Source of the DNA: Lolium rigidum
Lineage: Eukaryota; Streptophyta; Magnoliopsida; Poales; Poaceae
DNA: 64,000 nt
Assembly (NCBI RefSeq): GCF_022539505.1
Contig: NC_061510.1
Span: 92,396,292 to 92,460,291, forward strand
Reading direction: 5' to 3'
In this document: in pieces, positions 1-11,300 of the stretch
How positions within the stretch are numbered: the first letter of the stretch is position 1
Layout: each line of letters starts with the position of its first letter
Translations under genes and position numbers: made by a program
Notes under the pieces: generated by a model
Told to the model about the DNA's origin: nothing
The model's database searches: none
Seen by the model: only the letters and a program-made list of their open reading frames with translations

Positions 1-1540
1 ACTTCCGGGGCCGCCGCCCCGACATCCAGCCGCTCCGCCACGCCCAGCGCAGACCACCAACACCACCTTCCGGGACCGCCATCCCGACGTACCACCGCTC
101 GCGATCGAGCTGCGACGCCGCACGACCCGGCCGTCCACAGCCCAAGCTGCCCGACAAAACCTCCCGCAGACCACGGCCGCCACACCAACATCCGGAGCCG
201 CCGCCCCGACTTAAAGTCCAACCGCCTCCGCTGAGACGCGTTGACCGAGCCGACAACCTCGCCGCACAAGCGACACAAAATTGCCACCCAAGCCAAGCCA
301 AGAAGCCGCCGCACCCCATGAGGCTGCTACCCGCCATGGATCCCGAGGCCGCCGCCTCGGCGCACAACCACCATTCGGGGCCGCCGCCCCGACGTTCACA
401 AGCCAAGAGAGAAGAGGAGCACCACCAAGCAGCCACCGCCAACTCTCCAAGACGATGCCCTCAAGAGGGAAGCGACGAAGATGCCGCCATCGCCCACTCC
501 GGAAATCGGAGCTTGGGTTTTCACCCGGAGAGACCAAGACAGTTGGAGTTGGAGAGAAATGGAGGCTCCTCAACGATGCCTCCAAGGAGGGGAGCGACGT
601 CCGCAGACGCCGCCATCGCCGGCACCAACCAAAGTCGGGGCTAGGCTTTCGCCTGGATCTCCTTCCCAACCACTGCACGGGCCTCCTCTGTCAACCACCA
701 GACAACCCCGGTAGCATCTCTGCACAGCACCTCAAGCCGCAAAGAAACCCCACCATGCCGACCTGAACAGAGCCAAGCCGCAGCAACGAAGAACATCGCC
801 CTCGACCCGGGGCCGCCGCCCCGGCATCCTCTCTACACGAAGCAGCCGAACCGCTTCGGCAGCACCACAACAGCGCGCTCAGGCAGCAGGCCCGCCTGGG
901 CCCAGATCTGGCCCAGGAACTTGGCAGAGATGCACATCACCATGCCGCCGCCACCCCAGCCTCCGCCTCCCTGCGACGCCCGTAGCCACCGTCCGAGGGC
1001 CGCACGCGCCGCCCGCAGCCTCCACCCGCAACGCCAGCAGCCGCCGCCGGGCCAGCAGGCCCATCGAGCGCCGCCAGCGCGCGGGACACCACCTCGACCT
1101 GAGGCCAGCACCCTGCCGCCCGCGCGACACCGAGTGGCCGTAGCGCCCCACCCCGCCAGCGCGAAGACGGCGCCGCCGAGAGCACCCACCACCAGCCCGG
1201 GGCCGCCGCCCCGGCGTCCGGCCTCCGCCGCGAGCTGCGACCGGAGGGTCCCCGCCTCCCTTTGGGAACGGGGCCCGCCGCCACCGCGGCAAGGACCGGC
1301 GGCAGCGGCGGAAGGGAGAAACCGGCGAGGGCCGACGGCTGGAGGCGCTAGGGTTTGCCCCCCGAGTCGCCAGAGGAGGGGCGACGCGGGGGCTTCTTCT
1401 TCTGTCCTCTTGTCCCTCGCTACGCACAATGTGGTTTTGGACGAGGCCTCGTCTGTCGTTTCGAGACGAATTATGCAATTGGCTGATTTTACATTTGTAA
1501 AACAACCTCTTTCTTCTTCTTTTTCAGAAAAAAGATTCTA
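1..1540. repeat. GC-rich repeat-like region with a dispersed 20-bp motif
   Basis: The region is very GC-rich and open in several frames on both strands, which reflects composition rather than coding. A motif close to CCGGGGCCGCCGCCCCGAC recurs at about 5, 70, 192, 374, 807 and 1197 with irregular spacing. On the minus strand the right part reads like a leader, with an AAACCCTAG-type sequence near 1350 followed by proline/glycine/arginine-rich codons. It looks like the 5' or untranslated part of a Triticeae transposable element. I recognise no domain and cannot assign the family. The AT-rich stretch after 1430 lies outside it. Confidence 0.4.
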
Positions 1541-2229
1541 GCATTAAAAAAGCATCGAACGGTAGAAAATATCTCAGTAAAACAAAGTTAGGATGCTCTT
1601 CGTTTTTAACCTTCAGACCGTGTCGATGGCGCGTCGTCTGCAGCTCGTATCATTGTATCTCAATATGTATTATTATATCTTAAGATTGTTATACTAATCG
1701 ATACGTATCGTGATAGTATCTTAATTTAATAATATCTTACTTGTATCTTGATATATATCGTGGTATCTTTAGTATCCCGTTACAAAAACGATACCATACA
1801 GTCCCACACCTATGCTAAAAAGTAAATACCTACTGGCGTGGAAAGCTTAAGACTAAACATTGTTTTATAATTTCAAGGCTAACTAAGTATTAAACAATAG
1901 AATGTCAATTAGTTTGGTTGAGATGGGTACAAAAAATAAGTTTGTGAGTGCACGAAAGCAGTCAACTAGTGATTTGTGTATCCATTAGACTCTTGTTTTG
2001 TGGGTTCATAATTAGTTATGTTTCTATGATGATTGGATGAGTCAGCACATATTTATATTATATAAATGCATGATATACATGACCCGCATCTATGAGACAT
2101 AGAATATCAGATTTCTATCCCCTCGGCCTTCTTAATTTCGATGCAAAAACAATTCACCATCTCACTCTCCAAAAGTTGCCCTGGGATTTTAATACAACCC
2201 GTTTATCCTAGCTATAAGAGGAAAATTAA
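1541..2229. other. AT-rich intergenic stretch, nothing recognised
   Basis: Low-GC DNA with several GTATC/GATAC runs around 1640-1790. I see no ORF, RNA gene or element end that I can support. Confidence 0.5.
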
Positions 2230-2715
2230 GGGCGTGACGCATTTTAATGTCCGCGAGCGTCCGTTTGCGTCGCGCTGCGGACGCAAAAATAACCGTTTTT
2301 GTCCGCGCGTCCGTTTGTGTCTGGGGTCTGCTCCAGCGGGGCGACGCATTTAATTTTTTTTCCTTTTTTCCCTCTTCTCCATTTAAACATAGTTTCAAAT
2401 ATAACATTTTGAAACATGATTTTACACAAACTAACGCATAGTTTGGAACATGGTTTACACAACTAACACATAGTTTGAACCATGGTTGACACAAATATAA
2501 AATTTAAAAAAATAGAAGCCAGTTGTGTTGATTTCCGTATGTTCGCTGCCAAGAAAGAACATTCAAGGGCACCCAGTCACCCAAACTGGAAAATCCAGCG
2601 GGAGGAGATGGTGCCCTTGTTGGTTCTACCGATGAAGCGAACATCCAGAAACCTCGACTACTGGCTTCGTCTGGCCCGTAGCCAGATTCGCTGCAAAGAA
2701 AGAACACTCAACGTT

Positions 2716-3203
2716 CTAACTATCGGTGTCGGAGCCGGAGTCGTCGGTGTGGTAGTGCCTGGGCGAGGCTGTGTCGTCGAACACCTTGACGATCATCTCG
2801 CCGTCCCCCTCGTAGAGGAAGGTGAGCTGGCAGCCGGGCTCGAGGTCGAGGTCACGGGCGAACTTGTCCCACCCCGTGTGCAGGTACATCTTGCACTGCC
2901 GTCGAACAGGACCTCCACGGTCCAGCGGCAGAAGTTGCAGCTAGCCTCCCGTAGCTGCAAGTGCGCCGGCTCGACGCCGTCGACGAACTCGGCGAACTTG
3001 TCCGGTAGCAGCTTGATGGCGAGTGGGTCGTCGTCGATGCGGAGGAGGAACTCGAAGCAGCGCTCCTCCTGCGAGGACGAGGAGGGCGCAGGCGACGGCG
3101 AGCGTGGGGCCGTAGCTGCTCCACCACGGCGGCCCCTGCCCCGGCCACGGGGGCGCCCAGGGCCGCGGCCTCGACCGCCTCGCCGGCCACCAGGACCGGC
3201 CAT
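2716..3203 (-). pseudogene. B3 DNA-binding domain protein gene, frameshifted
   Basis: The ATG at 3203 opens a short Gly/Arg-rich N-terminus (GGRRGGRGRG type), then a Ser/Pro linker. A single plant B3 domain of the REM type follows, recognisable by FEFLLRIDD, LPDKFAEFVDG and LREASCNFCRWTVEVLFDG. Around 2892-2897 one base is missing relative to the family. The open frame then runs on as Ser/Thr-rich nonsense to 2793. The other frame resumes the domain with KMYLHTGWDKFARDLDLEPG and CQLTFLYEGDGEMIVKVFDD, ending in an acidic SGSDTDS tail and a stop at 2716-2718. B3 domains bind DNA in plant transcription factors. With the frameshift only a truncated domain could be made. It lies entirely inside the TIR element at 2230-3733, so it is captured or element-borne rather than a resident gene. 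Confidence 0.75.
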
Positions 3204-3320
3204 GGACTTCCTCGCGGGCCTGGCTGCGTCGCAGGAACACCTAGGCGGCGCTACGGTCGAGCTTTGTGGCGGCTAGGGTTTCTTTGGAGGAGTGGATGAG
3301 GAAGAAGAACGCGTGCCCCC

Positions 3321-3330
3321 TTTATATAGG
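3321..3330 (-). promoter_or_regulatory. TATA box of the B3 pseudogene
   Basis: On the minus strand this reads CCTATATAAA, about 120 bases before the ATG at 3203. It is followed by a leader containing AAACCCTAG, a common plant 5'-UTR sequence. The spacing fits a real promoter, so the gene appears to have been mobilised with its promoter. Confidence 0.55.
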
Positions 3331-3899
3331 CCGGCGGCATGCGGTGGCCGCGGGACGCGTGGCGTCGCCATTAACCTGGTTGGCGGAGGTGGGCGGCCGC
3401 TCGGCAACCGAGGCGTCGTCGCCATTAAAGTGGCGCAGTGTGCCGAAGCGATGCAGCGACGCAGCTTTGCAGCCGCTGGCGCGTTTGAGAAGACGCATCG
3501 ACGCAGGGTCGCTGCCAGGCGGGCCAGCCGAAGCGTCCGCCAGACACGAGCGGACGTTTCCGGACGTCCGCCGAGACGCATCGCTGGCGCATATTTGGGC
3601 CAGGTTTGCGTCTCCGCGGACGGCCCGGTCACTTTGGGTCGCCCCGCTGGAACAGGCCCCAGACACATTTCCGGTCACGGCGGACGAAAACGGTCGCTGA
3701 GCGTCCGTTTCCGTCGCGCCGCTGGAGATGCCCTTACAATGATAAGTAGTCCAGTTTAAGAAGTGTTGTGATAATAAAAAATACTAGCTGAAAAAGCGGT
3801 TCCATTCGAATACGCTGCCGGAAGAAAGAGTTAGATCTTATTAATCGACAATATGAAATTGTTTGTCATAAAGGGGCATAAAGAAATAAAACAAGAACA

Positions 3900-4480
3900 C
3901 ATCTTTGCAATAAATCTACGAAAGAGTGATCTTTCAGGATTGGTCGTTGTGTGTGACCACCTCCCACCTATCATTCACATTTGATCAAGATTGTCACTCC
4001 AGAGATATAGTCAAGGTGCACGAGATCTTACCGTCTAGTCATTGGTACTCCACATCTTCATGGAGAATTCAATTTCACCGGGTCCATGTCGGGGACAGCG
4101 GAGCAATGGTTGCACTGTTTGTACAGGTCGCTACTTATGCGACAAGGATTTCGTTACCTTAGAACAGTTAGGGCCACCATATAATGGGGCTACCATTCAA
4201 AGCTTATCCATTTCTCCTTCCGACCTTCTAGCACCGGGCTGGTGTCAGACTCTATACATCATATGTTACCACTTAGTAGACTCTTGTGTTTTTAATAAAC
4301 AGTCACTACCCATGGGTATGTGCTGCTTTCCTAATCAAAACATAGGAGAGCACCCCTTCTCCCGAAGTTAGGAGATCATTTTGTCGGATAGTACGACATG
4401 GTTCTTTCGACGTGCTCTAGTATACTCTACTTGCTAACCTGTGTCGGTTTGGGGTACGGTCAGTTCACCGGGAGGATTGC
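3900..4480 (-). pseudogene. rrn26: Nuclear copy of mitochondrial 26S rRNA (NUMT), decayed
   Basis: The reverse complement matches the 3' half of plant mitochondrial large-subunit rRNA. Landmarks along the minus strand are CCGTACCCCAAACCGACACA (about 4440-4460), GGGAGAAGGGGTGCTCTCCT (about 4350), GATGTATAGAGTCTGACACC (about 4240), TTGTCGCATAAGTAGCGACC (about 4130), CCGACATGGACCCGGTGAAA (about 4080) and ACGACCAATCCTGAAAG (about 3930). These are universally conserved LSU rRNA blocks, and the surrounding bases follow the mitochondrial version rather than plastid 23S. Many C/T and G/A changes and small indels show long nuclear residence. It cannot be a working rRNA: the gene is partial and altered at invariant positions. 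Confidence 0.85.
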
Positions 4481-4890
4481 CCTCCCAATTCAAAGCTTTT
4501 TGCCTGGAAGTTTCAACCATCGTTGACTACGACAACAGTCGCCACCGACTATTAAGATCCTAGCTCTGCTCTCTCGCGACCTCTACTCTAATCAAAAGAC
4601 TAAAGGCCCCTATGGAAGACCTTAATCACAGAAAGTATCACACATAGGGCACCTCACATCGCACTAAATCACTTCGCGGTAAAGAAGATGATTAAAAAAA
4701 GGTGATGTCATCTATTTCGAAATGTTTCTCGAGGCATTGTAAATGAAGACCGGCTCAGAGAATCACTCGCTTTTTCTTACCCGTCGTTTTGCCAATAAAG
4801 GAGTCATCCTTGACATGATGATTGACCATTCCATTTACCTCTACCATTCTCTGTTTTAGAACATACCCTTTAAATCAAAAAAGAAGTTAC
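4481..4890. other. Possible continuation of the organellar insertion
   Basis: Composition stays like the rRNA copy (mixed, about 45% GC, no transposon signature), and the first 60 bases still resemble the rRNA flank. I could not match the rest to a named mitochondrial gene. Confidence 0.25.
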
Positions 4891-5059
4891 TCGTCTAATC
4901 GGAAAGACATAGAGTATGCTGTAAATTCTAATTAAAAATAAATTTAGATCTATTCATACATATATTTATTTTAAAAATCTTATATTAGTAGAATCATAAT
5001 ACTACAATACAGTACTGCTGACAAAAAAAAACCATATATTAGTATCGAACCTCAGTGAT
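4891..5059. other. AT-rich spacer, nothing recognised
   Basis: Short AT-rich sequence without any feature I can support. Confidence 0.4.
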
Positions 5060-5420
5060 ATTAATGGATCAGTCCCAAGTGATCTTTACACGAGGTCCAA
5101 ATCTGAAACTGTGAGATCTGACTCTGTGCATGCAAGACAAAAGGCTGATTAGCACGCAGGGAAGGGACCAACCTAATGCGCTGCATCTTCGAAGCGCACA
5201 CTGGCATGCATAAGGAATTGGCATCGTTCATTCCCATGCACCGCATGAATCCGTGGTGTGGCTCGGTTCGCTCGCTGGCACTCTGCATGCGAGCACAGCA
5301 TCCGGACGGGCGGCGCCGCGCTCCGCGTTGCCTGGAATTCTACGGTGAGGAAGGATGCATGGCAGGTGGGACGGGAGGGGTGCGTGGCCACCTAGCGCGC
5401 ACGCCCAGCGAGGACGATGA
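5060..5420 (-). repeat. Dispersed repeat, inverted partner of 24500-24770
   Basis: Read on the minus strand, this shares with 24500-24770 (plus strand) the blocks CGTCCTCGCTGGGCGTGCGC, GCAGAGTGCCAGC, TAGGTTGGTCCCTTCCCT and GCTAATCAGCCTTTTGTCT, in the same order and at similar spacing. The two copies lie 19 kb apart in opposite orientation. Family unknown. Confidence 0.6.
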
Positions 5421-5534
5421 CGATTTCATGTATAGGTAGAATCTGTTGGTGGGTGGTCGACTGGTCGCACCCGCATACACTGATCGGTGTTGTTTTCTCC
5501 GAGCAATGTATACGCGGCATACTCGGCTGCTTTG

Positions 5535-6097
5535 GTAGCATGCATCACTTTCCTGCACCAGCGGGAAGAAGTCCCCTGCACGTTGCAGTTCCCCAGCTCT
5601 ACTCCAAGACTGTCAGCGCCTTGAGCCAACACCACTATATTAACTTCCCACCACTATCAGCAAAGAAAGTCCTGGATATGACATACCACAAATACACTTT
5701 AGTGTATGTCCTGACAGTGTCCCGGTCAGCCCCAACGGGGCATTCCGCAAAGTGATACTTGATCCACTTGTAGTTTGCGCCTGCGGAGCTCTGTTGGCCT
5801 TGTCTTCAGGCTCTGGAGGAATAAGCTCCTCCATCTGCTGGCACCACCCATCGAAACTGTGCTCATACACAGTGGCTCGCCGTCGATAGGAAGTCCAAGG
5901 ATCATGAAAACATCCTCAAGAGTAGGGGTCATCTCGCCAGCCCTCAAGTGGAATGTGTGCGTCTCAGGCCTCCACCGGTCAACAAGTGCAGAGATTGACG
6001 CGGCGTTGAACTTCGGCGGCGACCGGCTTACAAGTGAGATGAACGGAAGGAGACCAGTAGGCTCGATGTGCTCCATGTACCGCTCATCATACATCAT
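5535..6097 (-). pseudogene. Plant mobile domain (PMD) protein fragment
   Basis: From an ATG at 6097 the reading frame gives an N-terminal PMD signature: HIEPTGLLPFISL, ISALVDRWRPETHTFHLRAG, EMTPTLEDVFMILGLPIDGE. After about 85 residues the frame slips. The neighbouring frame continues with the expected TFHEHSFDGW-type and then YTKVYLWYVISRTFFADSGG-type sequence down to about 5535. PMD proteins (the aminotransferase-like plant mobile domain) are found in Mutator-like and other elements and in a few host genes such as MAIN/MAIL. This copy lacks its C-terminal half and has at least two frameshifts. It is a relic, and I cannot tell whether it came from an element or a host gene. Confidence 0.7.
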
Positions 6098-6099
6098 GT

Positions 6100-6607
6100 T
6101 AACATTTTCCCGTGGTAACGAATCTTCAAGGGCTCAAGAACATACAAGCACATATAGAACACATAATATTATGCCATATCCAATGAAATAAAACAAGTAG
6201 TGTTAACAAAAAAATATTACTACATTCTCTATCTCCGCCTGATGATAGGCACGGTGTTCTCTGTCTTAGTAATCATCGAGGAGCAACACCATTCTACATG
6301 TTTTCACAAATACACAAAATAAGCAATATCATACTATCACCATACATATTCTAGATTATGGTTTTCTAAACAAATATGAGGCATTTGTAAGCAAATGGGA
6401 GGCATTTCTAAGAAAATAGAAGGCATTTCGAAGAAAATGTGTGGCATTTCTATCACCATACATATAATACATCACATATAATACATCACAAATACATGAA
6501 AACTAGGGTTGGAAAATCAACCATCACATGTAGGGTTTCATATATAGGGTTCCATGTCTAAACCAAATCCAAATCCATGAATATCAACCATCACATCTAG
6601 TGACGTG
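6100..6607. other. AT-rich stretch before the gap, nothing recognised
   Basis: Contains short direct repeats of the type GGCATTTCTAAGAAAATAGA (6390-6450) and CATATAATACATCACA (6465-6490). No gene seen. Confidence 0.4.
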
Positions 6608-6707
6608 NNNNNNNNNNNNNNNNNNNNNNNNNNNNNNNNNNNNNNNNNNNNNNNNNNNNNNNNNNNNNNNNNNNNNNNNNNNNNNNNNNNNNNNNNNNNN
6701 NNNNNNN
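6608..6707. other. Assembly gap of exactly 100 N
   Basis: One hundred consecutive N. A round 100 usually marks a join of unknown true length. The sequence to its right begins in the middle of a CACTA element, so real sequence is missing here. Confidence 0.98.
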
Positions 6708-7441
6708 GCTACATTTTAAAAGGGCGGTGCGGACGGTAGGGATATTCGGCCACGGGGACCAATCTATGTGGATACTATGTTTGTGGGAGGATCTGGAGAT
6801 ACACCAATGAGCGGGACCCGGTCGGATGAGCTCAGCATCAGAGGAATAACCTCCGGATGACGCTTAGTCAGAAGCTCGCTCGGAGCCACTTCGGGAGGAA
6901 CTAGCTGGATGGTTCGCGAGGAAGTCATCGATCCTACGGAAAACACTACGTGGAGGACAGTAGAACTATACATGCATTAAATTATGTATGGAAACTTGTT
7001 CAAACTTGTATATGGTCATAGATGATATTGAATATATATTGTATATTCCTCTTGAATTCTTTTGGTTCTAATTTCAAATTTGTTTGAAATTGTACATTCA
7101 TAATACATGCATGTATGTAGTACCGTAGGAATATGTGAAACTCCTTCAAAATTACAATAAGCACAAAAGAAATAAAACAATACAAATTAAACAGAAAACA
7201 GGTTTAGGGGGGACCTAAAAGCCTAAACCTGCGGCGGCCCCTAGTCGCGGTCGGCCGGAAAGAACGCACTAAAGGGCCTCGCCGACAGTCTCACAGCGCC
7301 CACGTGGACGGGCCTTTAGTCGCGGTTCGTAGCGGCCCGCGACTAAGGGAGGGAGGGCTTTAGGTCACGCTCGCCAGTCGTGATTGCGCAACGCGACTAA
7401 TGCGGTTGCGAACCGCGACCAGAGGCCCTTTTCCACCGGTG
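6708..7441. mobile_element. CACTA element end (right terminus), interior lost in the gap
   Basis: It ends at 7441 with a terminal inverted repeat that reads CACCGGTGGAAAAGGGCC on the minus strand, preceded by TTTAGTCGCGG/CCGCGACTAA subterminal repeats (7228-7430). From 6708 inward it is the reverse complement of 8035-8765, including the end of the Ulp1-like ORF (TCTATGTGGATACTATGTTTG at 6760-6785). It is therefore a second copy of the same CACTA family, placed head-to-head with the element at 8035 and cut off on its left by the assembly gap. Confidence 0.75.
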
Positions 7442-8034
7442 GGTAGACCTGAAATAATTTATGTCATTCACGGATGACAAGAAACTAATCTTATAATTAC
7501 TTTTAATTGAGGAAAAACTTGGTTATGCCGAGCAAAAAAGCTCTTGAGATGAGCCGGTGTGTTTTCTCGTGAGATAGCTAATTACTAAGTTTCAGAAGGA
7601 TTATGATATTTGTTTTCTTTGAGGCACGGCATTTTTTCTCCCGGCGTAGATACTCCTGATATCTTAAGCGTCAAATATCACATGGATCTGTGTCTCACGT
7701 CATTTTGTTCTGGACATAGTATGTAAGTTCATGTACTATGTGCTTGGCATATAGATTGGACCTGAAGGTTGACGGTGTTTTTCAAGCTGGCCATTTGTTG
7801 TAGCGACGGGTGAAATTGACCAATGGCTAAGAGTATGACCGGACTGTAGACACCTGATGAGAGCAACTCCAATAGTATAATCGAGTTGTTGGCTATAAGC
7901 AAGATGCCATATCGTCTATGGTCAACATGTAGCTAACAAGTACAATAGTTGGCTATAAGAATGTACTACTTTTTCAATAGATGGTCCACCTTTAATTCAC
8001 ACACCTTGCCTAGAAGCACGTGCTAGAACTAGCT
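7442..8034. other. Spacer between two head-to-head CACTA ends
   Basis: About 590 bases without a gene. The sequence GTTGGCTATAAG occurs twice (about 7889 and 7949) in a stretch beginning GAGCAACTCCAATAG, which resembles small grass DNA elements, but I cannot define its ends. Confidence 0.35.
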
Positions 8035-8398
8035 CACTGGTGGAAAAAGGGCCATTGGTCGCGGTTCGCAACTCCATTAGTCGCGGTTGCGCAGCCGCGA
8101 CCAAATAGCACGACTAAAGCCCCACTTTAGTCGCGGTTGCTTACGAGACCGCGACCAAAGCCCCGTATCACGTGGGCGCCGGGCGACCGTAAGCGGGCGG
8201 ACCTTTAGTCGCGGTTCTCCTGGCCAACCGCGACTAAGGGCCGCCGTAGGTTTGAGGTTTAGCCCCCCTAAACCTTTTTTCTTTTTAATTTGTATTGTTT
8301 TATCTCTTTTGTGTTTTATTTTAATTTTGAAGGAGTTTCACATATTCTACGGTACTACATACATGCATATGAATGTACAATTTCAAACAAATTTGAAA

Positions 8399-11300
8399 TT
8401 AGAACCAAAGAGAAAATTCAAGAGAAATATACAATATATATTCAATATCGGATGACCGACATATACAATTTTGAACAAGTTTCCATACACAATTTAGTGC
8501 ATATAAAGTTCTAACGTCCTCTACATAGTGTTCTCCTTTAGGATCGGCGGCTTCCCTCACGAACCATCGGCTAGTTTCCTCTTGAAGTGGTCGGAGCGAG
8601 CTTCTGGAGTAAGCATCATCCGAAGGTTATTCCTCTTGATATTGTTGTCACTCGGAACCCAGCTCAGAGGTGTATCTCCAGGATCATCTCACAAACATAG
8701 TATCCACATAGATTGGTCCCCGCTGGCTGGATATCCCCGGCCCACTCTGCTGACCGCATAAAATGTAGCTCTTTTTGACTCACCGACCTTGGCATCTACG
8801 AACCGTCTCCAAACCCTACGAGAGCAAAGAAAATTAAATGAAAACAAGAGAGTTATTAGTTACTTGATATTAGGAAATGAACAGAAATAGGCCGATCGAT
8901 ATAAGCGCAAATGAATGAAAATAATTACTTCTGCATCATTTTCTCATGTCGAGTCCAAAGCTTTGAATCCATATTGAGAGTCGTGGACGATTCTTTGTGG
9001 AGTCGTGAAATTTAATTACTAGCAGAATCCCGGTGAACCTGCGGACCACGATACATGCACAGTCATACATAACTCATCGATTAGCCACACATACCATGCA
9101 TGGAGTAAACAAAAGAGAATGTACTCAAGACGAAACACTCACCCAAAATGGTAAGGAAATAGAATATCACTTTTGAGTTCACGCTTTATCAAGAAACCGC
9201 CACGAGGTCTTCCTCCGCGTCGGAGGGGTGATGTTTTAACACATATCCATTAACGATTTGTGGGTCAATGAACCCAACATCATGGATGTTCCTTACTTCG
9301 CATTCCTTGATCTTCAATCTGCATAATAGCGTACAGAACAATATAGTTAGGACATATATATAGTGCGGGCAATGAGCGAGATGGGGTAGAAATAAATCAC
9401 TTACGAACGTAGCAGCGGTTGATAGATTTGTCGAAGTCGCGCGGATTGAGGAAGGCTGGAACAATTCACTCGGATGGTGTTACATAGTAATGTTTGAAGT
9501 TGATGCTCATGTCTAACTTCATAAATATATTCTTTGGCGTTTTTATTTTTATGTAACCCTTGTACCATTTTAGCGAGACTTGTCATTTTGTGGAGGTAGA
9601 TCCTCTTCTGCGCTGAGACTCGACGAGAGGCCCATTCGGCACATATGTAATTACTACCTCGTTCATCGGCGCCTCATCAAGCCTAATCGGTTGACGAAGA
9701 GTCATACCTAAGTTGGCCGCTTGTTCTGCGGCACTCAGTTACTGGTCAATCCTGTCTCTGCGGCTTCTATGATATCGAGGGCATCAGGATCCGGCGGCTT
9801 TCACTATGAGCGGGGCAATCGATTGTTTACTTTGTTCCCGAGCTGGGCAACTCGTTTGTCGCTTTTTGCTTGCTAATTCTTTCTCGGCCTCCTCCAGGAC
9901 TTTCTTCTCCTGCTTCTCCGCTAGCTCTTTCTTCGCTTCAACATGAGTGCACTTGCCTCACGAAGTTCACGTGCATAGTCGTCGGGCGGATTCTTCGCGG
10001 CTTGGGACGGTGTGCTCAAAAATGACTTAGCCCACTTCTTTTGCTCATCGAGAAAATACGGCTTGGGCTCGGGCTCTCTTTTCTTCTTGCAGTCCGCCTT
10101 CCATTTCTCATAATCGCGAGTCGCGGCGCGTCGACTTCCTCGGCGATGCGTTCCCCAAGGCCTCGTGGGGAGAGGCTTCGGTGATGGCTCCCGGTACCTT
10201 TGTGGTCTTAGGTACATAAGAGTGTCGGGTTGATTGTCCGGGGCTGTCACGCTTCTTCGCCGGAGGTGGATTGAGGCGAGCGTCTGCCCACCCGCCGGGG
10301 CGGAGGCTGAGGCGGCGGCGGCTGCCACGCGGAGGTGGGTTAGGGCGGCGTCGGCTCACGTGAAGGAGGTGTGGGTGAAGCACCACCACGCCGCACAGCC
10401 ACCGCCACCACCATCGTGGGGGTGGACTTGTTGGCCTTGGCGCCTCGCACGGAAGCTTGATAAACTTCTTTTGCCATAGAATGAAATGGCGCTTGACATC
10501 TCCAAGTCTTCTCTCACCCTTCGGGTGTAGCAATGTCAATCTCCAGGTCCTCAAACCCTTGGACTATGTCCTCCAGCAGTGACCACGAGCATAGCCATCT
10601 TGAATGGGGTTGTTGTGGTGGAGTGCTCCAGGTCAAACATGGTAAAGCATTGCCGATGGCTACCTTCATGGACATGTTCCCGATAGGATAATACGAGATG
10701 ACATTCTTTCATCTCCTTTATATCGATCCACGGGGTAGCGAGGAGAGGCTCCGGTGCAGTAATTTCGACCGCCGGGAGGCTCCGGTGCGGTAATTTCGAT
10801 CGTCGGTGCATGTGCGGCAGCCGGTGGGGCCTCACGTGGAAGCCACGCTGCTTCTCTCATGGCTTCAGAGATCTGTTGGATGATCTTCATCTTCGCGCCA
10901 GGCTGCATCTCTTTCGGCTACTAGTACACTCACGGTTTTCTTCATCACATCCATTTCCGATGCCAACCGCGCCACAACATCTGCTTCCGATCCATCTTTC
11001 TCTTACGGCTTACGCAACCGTACGGGTCATCGTTAGGGGAACCCTATTTTCGACGGAATGTGCCCCATGCCTCGTACACGTCCTCCGTGTTCGGGATTCG
11101 AGGGCTTTTGTCGTGCGCGTCGTTCTCTTGGTATGTGGTCTCTTATGAACTTATTCATATGCTTGCAAGACATTAGACGACATTCCACCGAGAGGGTCCG
11201 GAGTATATCTATCCGTCATCGGGATGGACAAATCCCACTTTGTTGATCCATATGCCTCAACTCATACTTTCCGGATACTTAATCCCACCTTTATAACCAC

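Larger units (their letters stand above)
2230..3733. mobile_element. TIR DNA transposon (about 1.5 kb) carrying a B3 gene
   Basis: The two ends are inverted copies of each other. The left end starts GGGCGTGACGC. The right end, reverse-complemented, starts GGGCATCTCCAGCGG. Over roughly 110 bases both contain the same blocks in the same order: GCGTCCGTTT, then GTGTCTGGGG, then CCAGCGGGGCGAC. A GGGCATCTCCA-type terminus is common on grass TIR elements. I see no convincing target-site duplication (flanks are TTAA and TTAC), so Harbinger versus Mutator stays open. There is no transposase. The cargo is a plant B3-domain gene on the minus strand, promoter included. Confidence 0.6.

Noticed and set aside
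211..1541. Several long overlapping ORFs on both strands in the GC-rich left edge
   Set aside because: They are open in parallel frames on both strands, have only Pro/Arg/Gly-rich low-complexity sequence and no domain. GC bias removes stop codons.
3900..4480. Functional rRNA gene
   Set aside because: Partial, with substitutions at invariant LSU positions and indels. A nuclear copy of mitochondrial DNA fits better.
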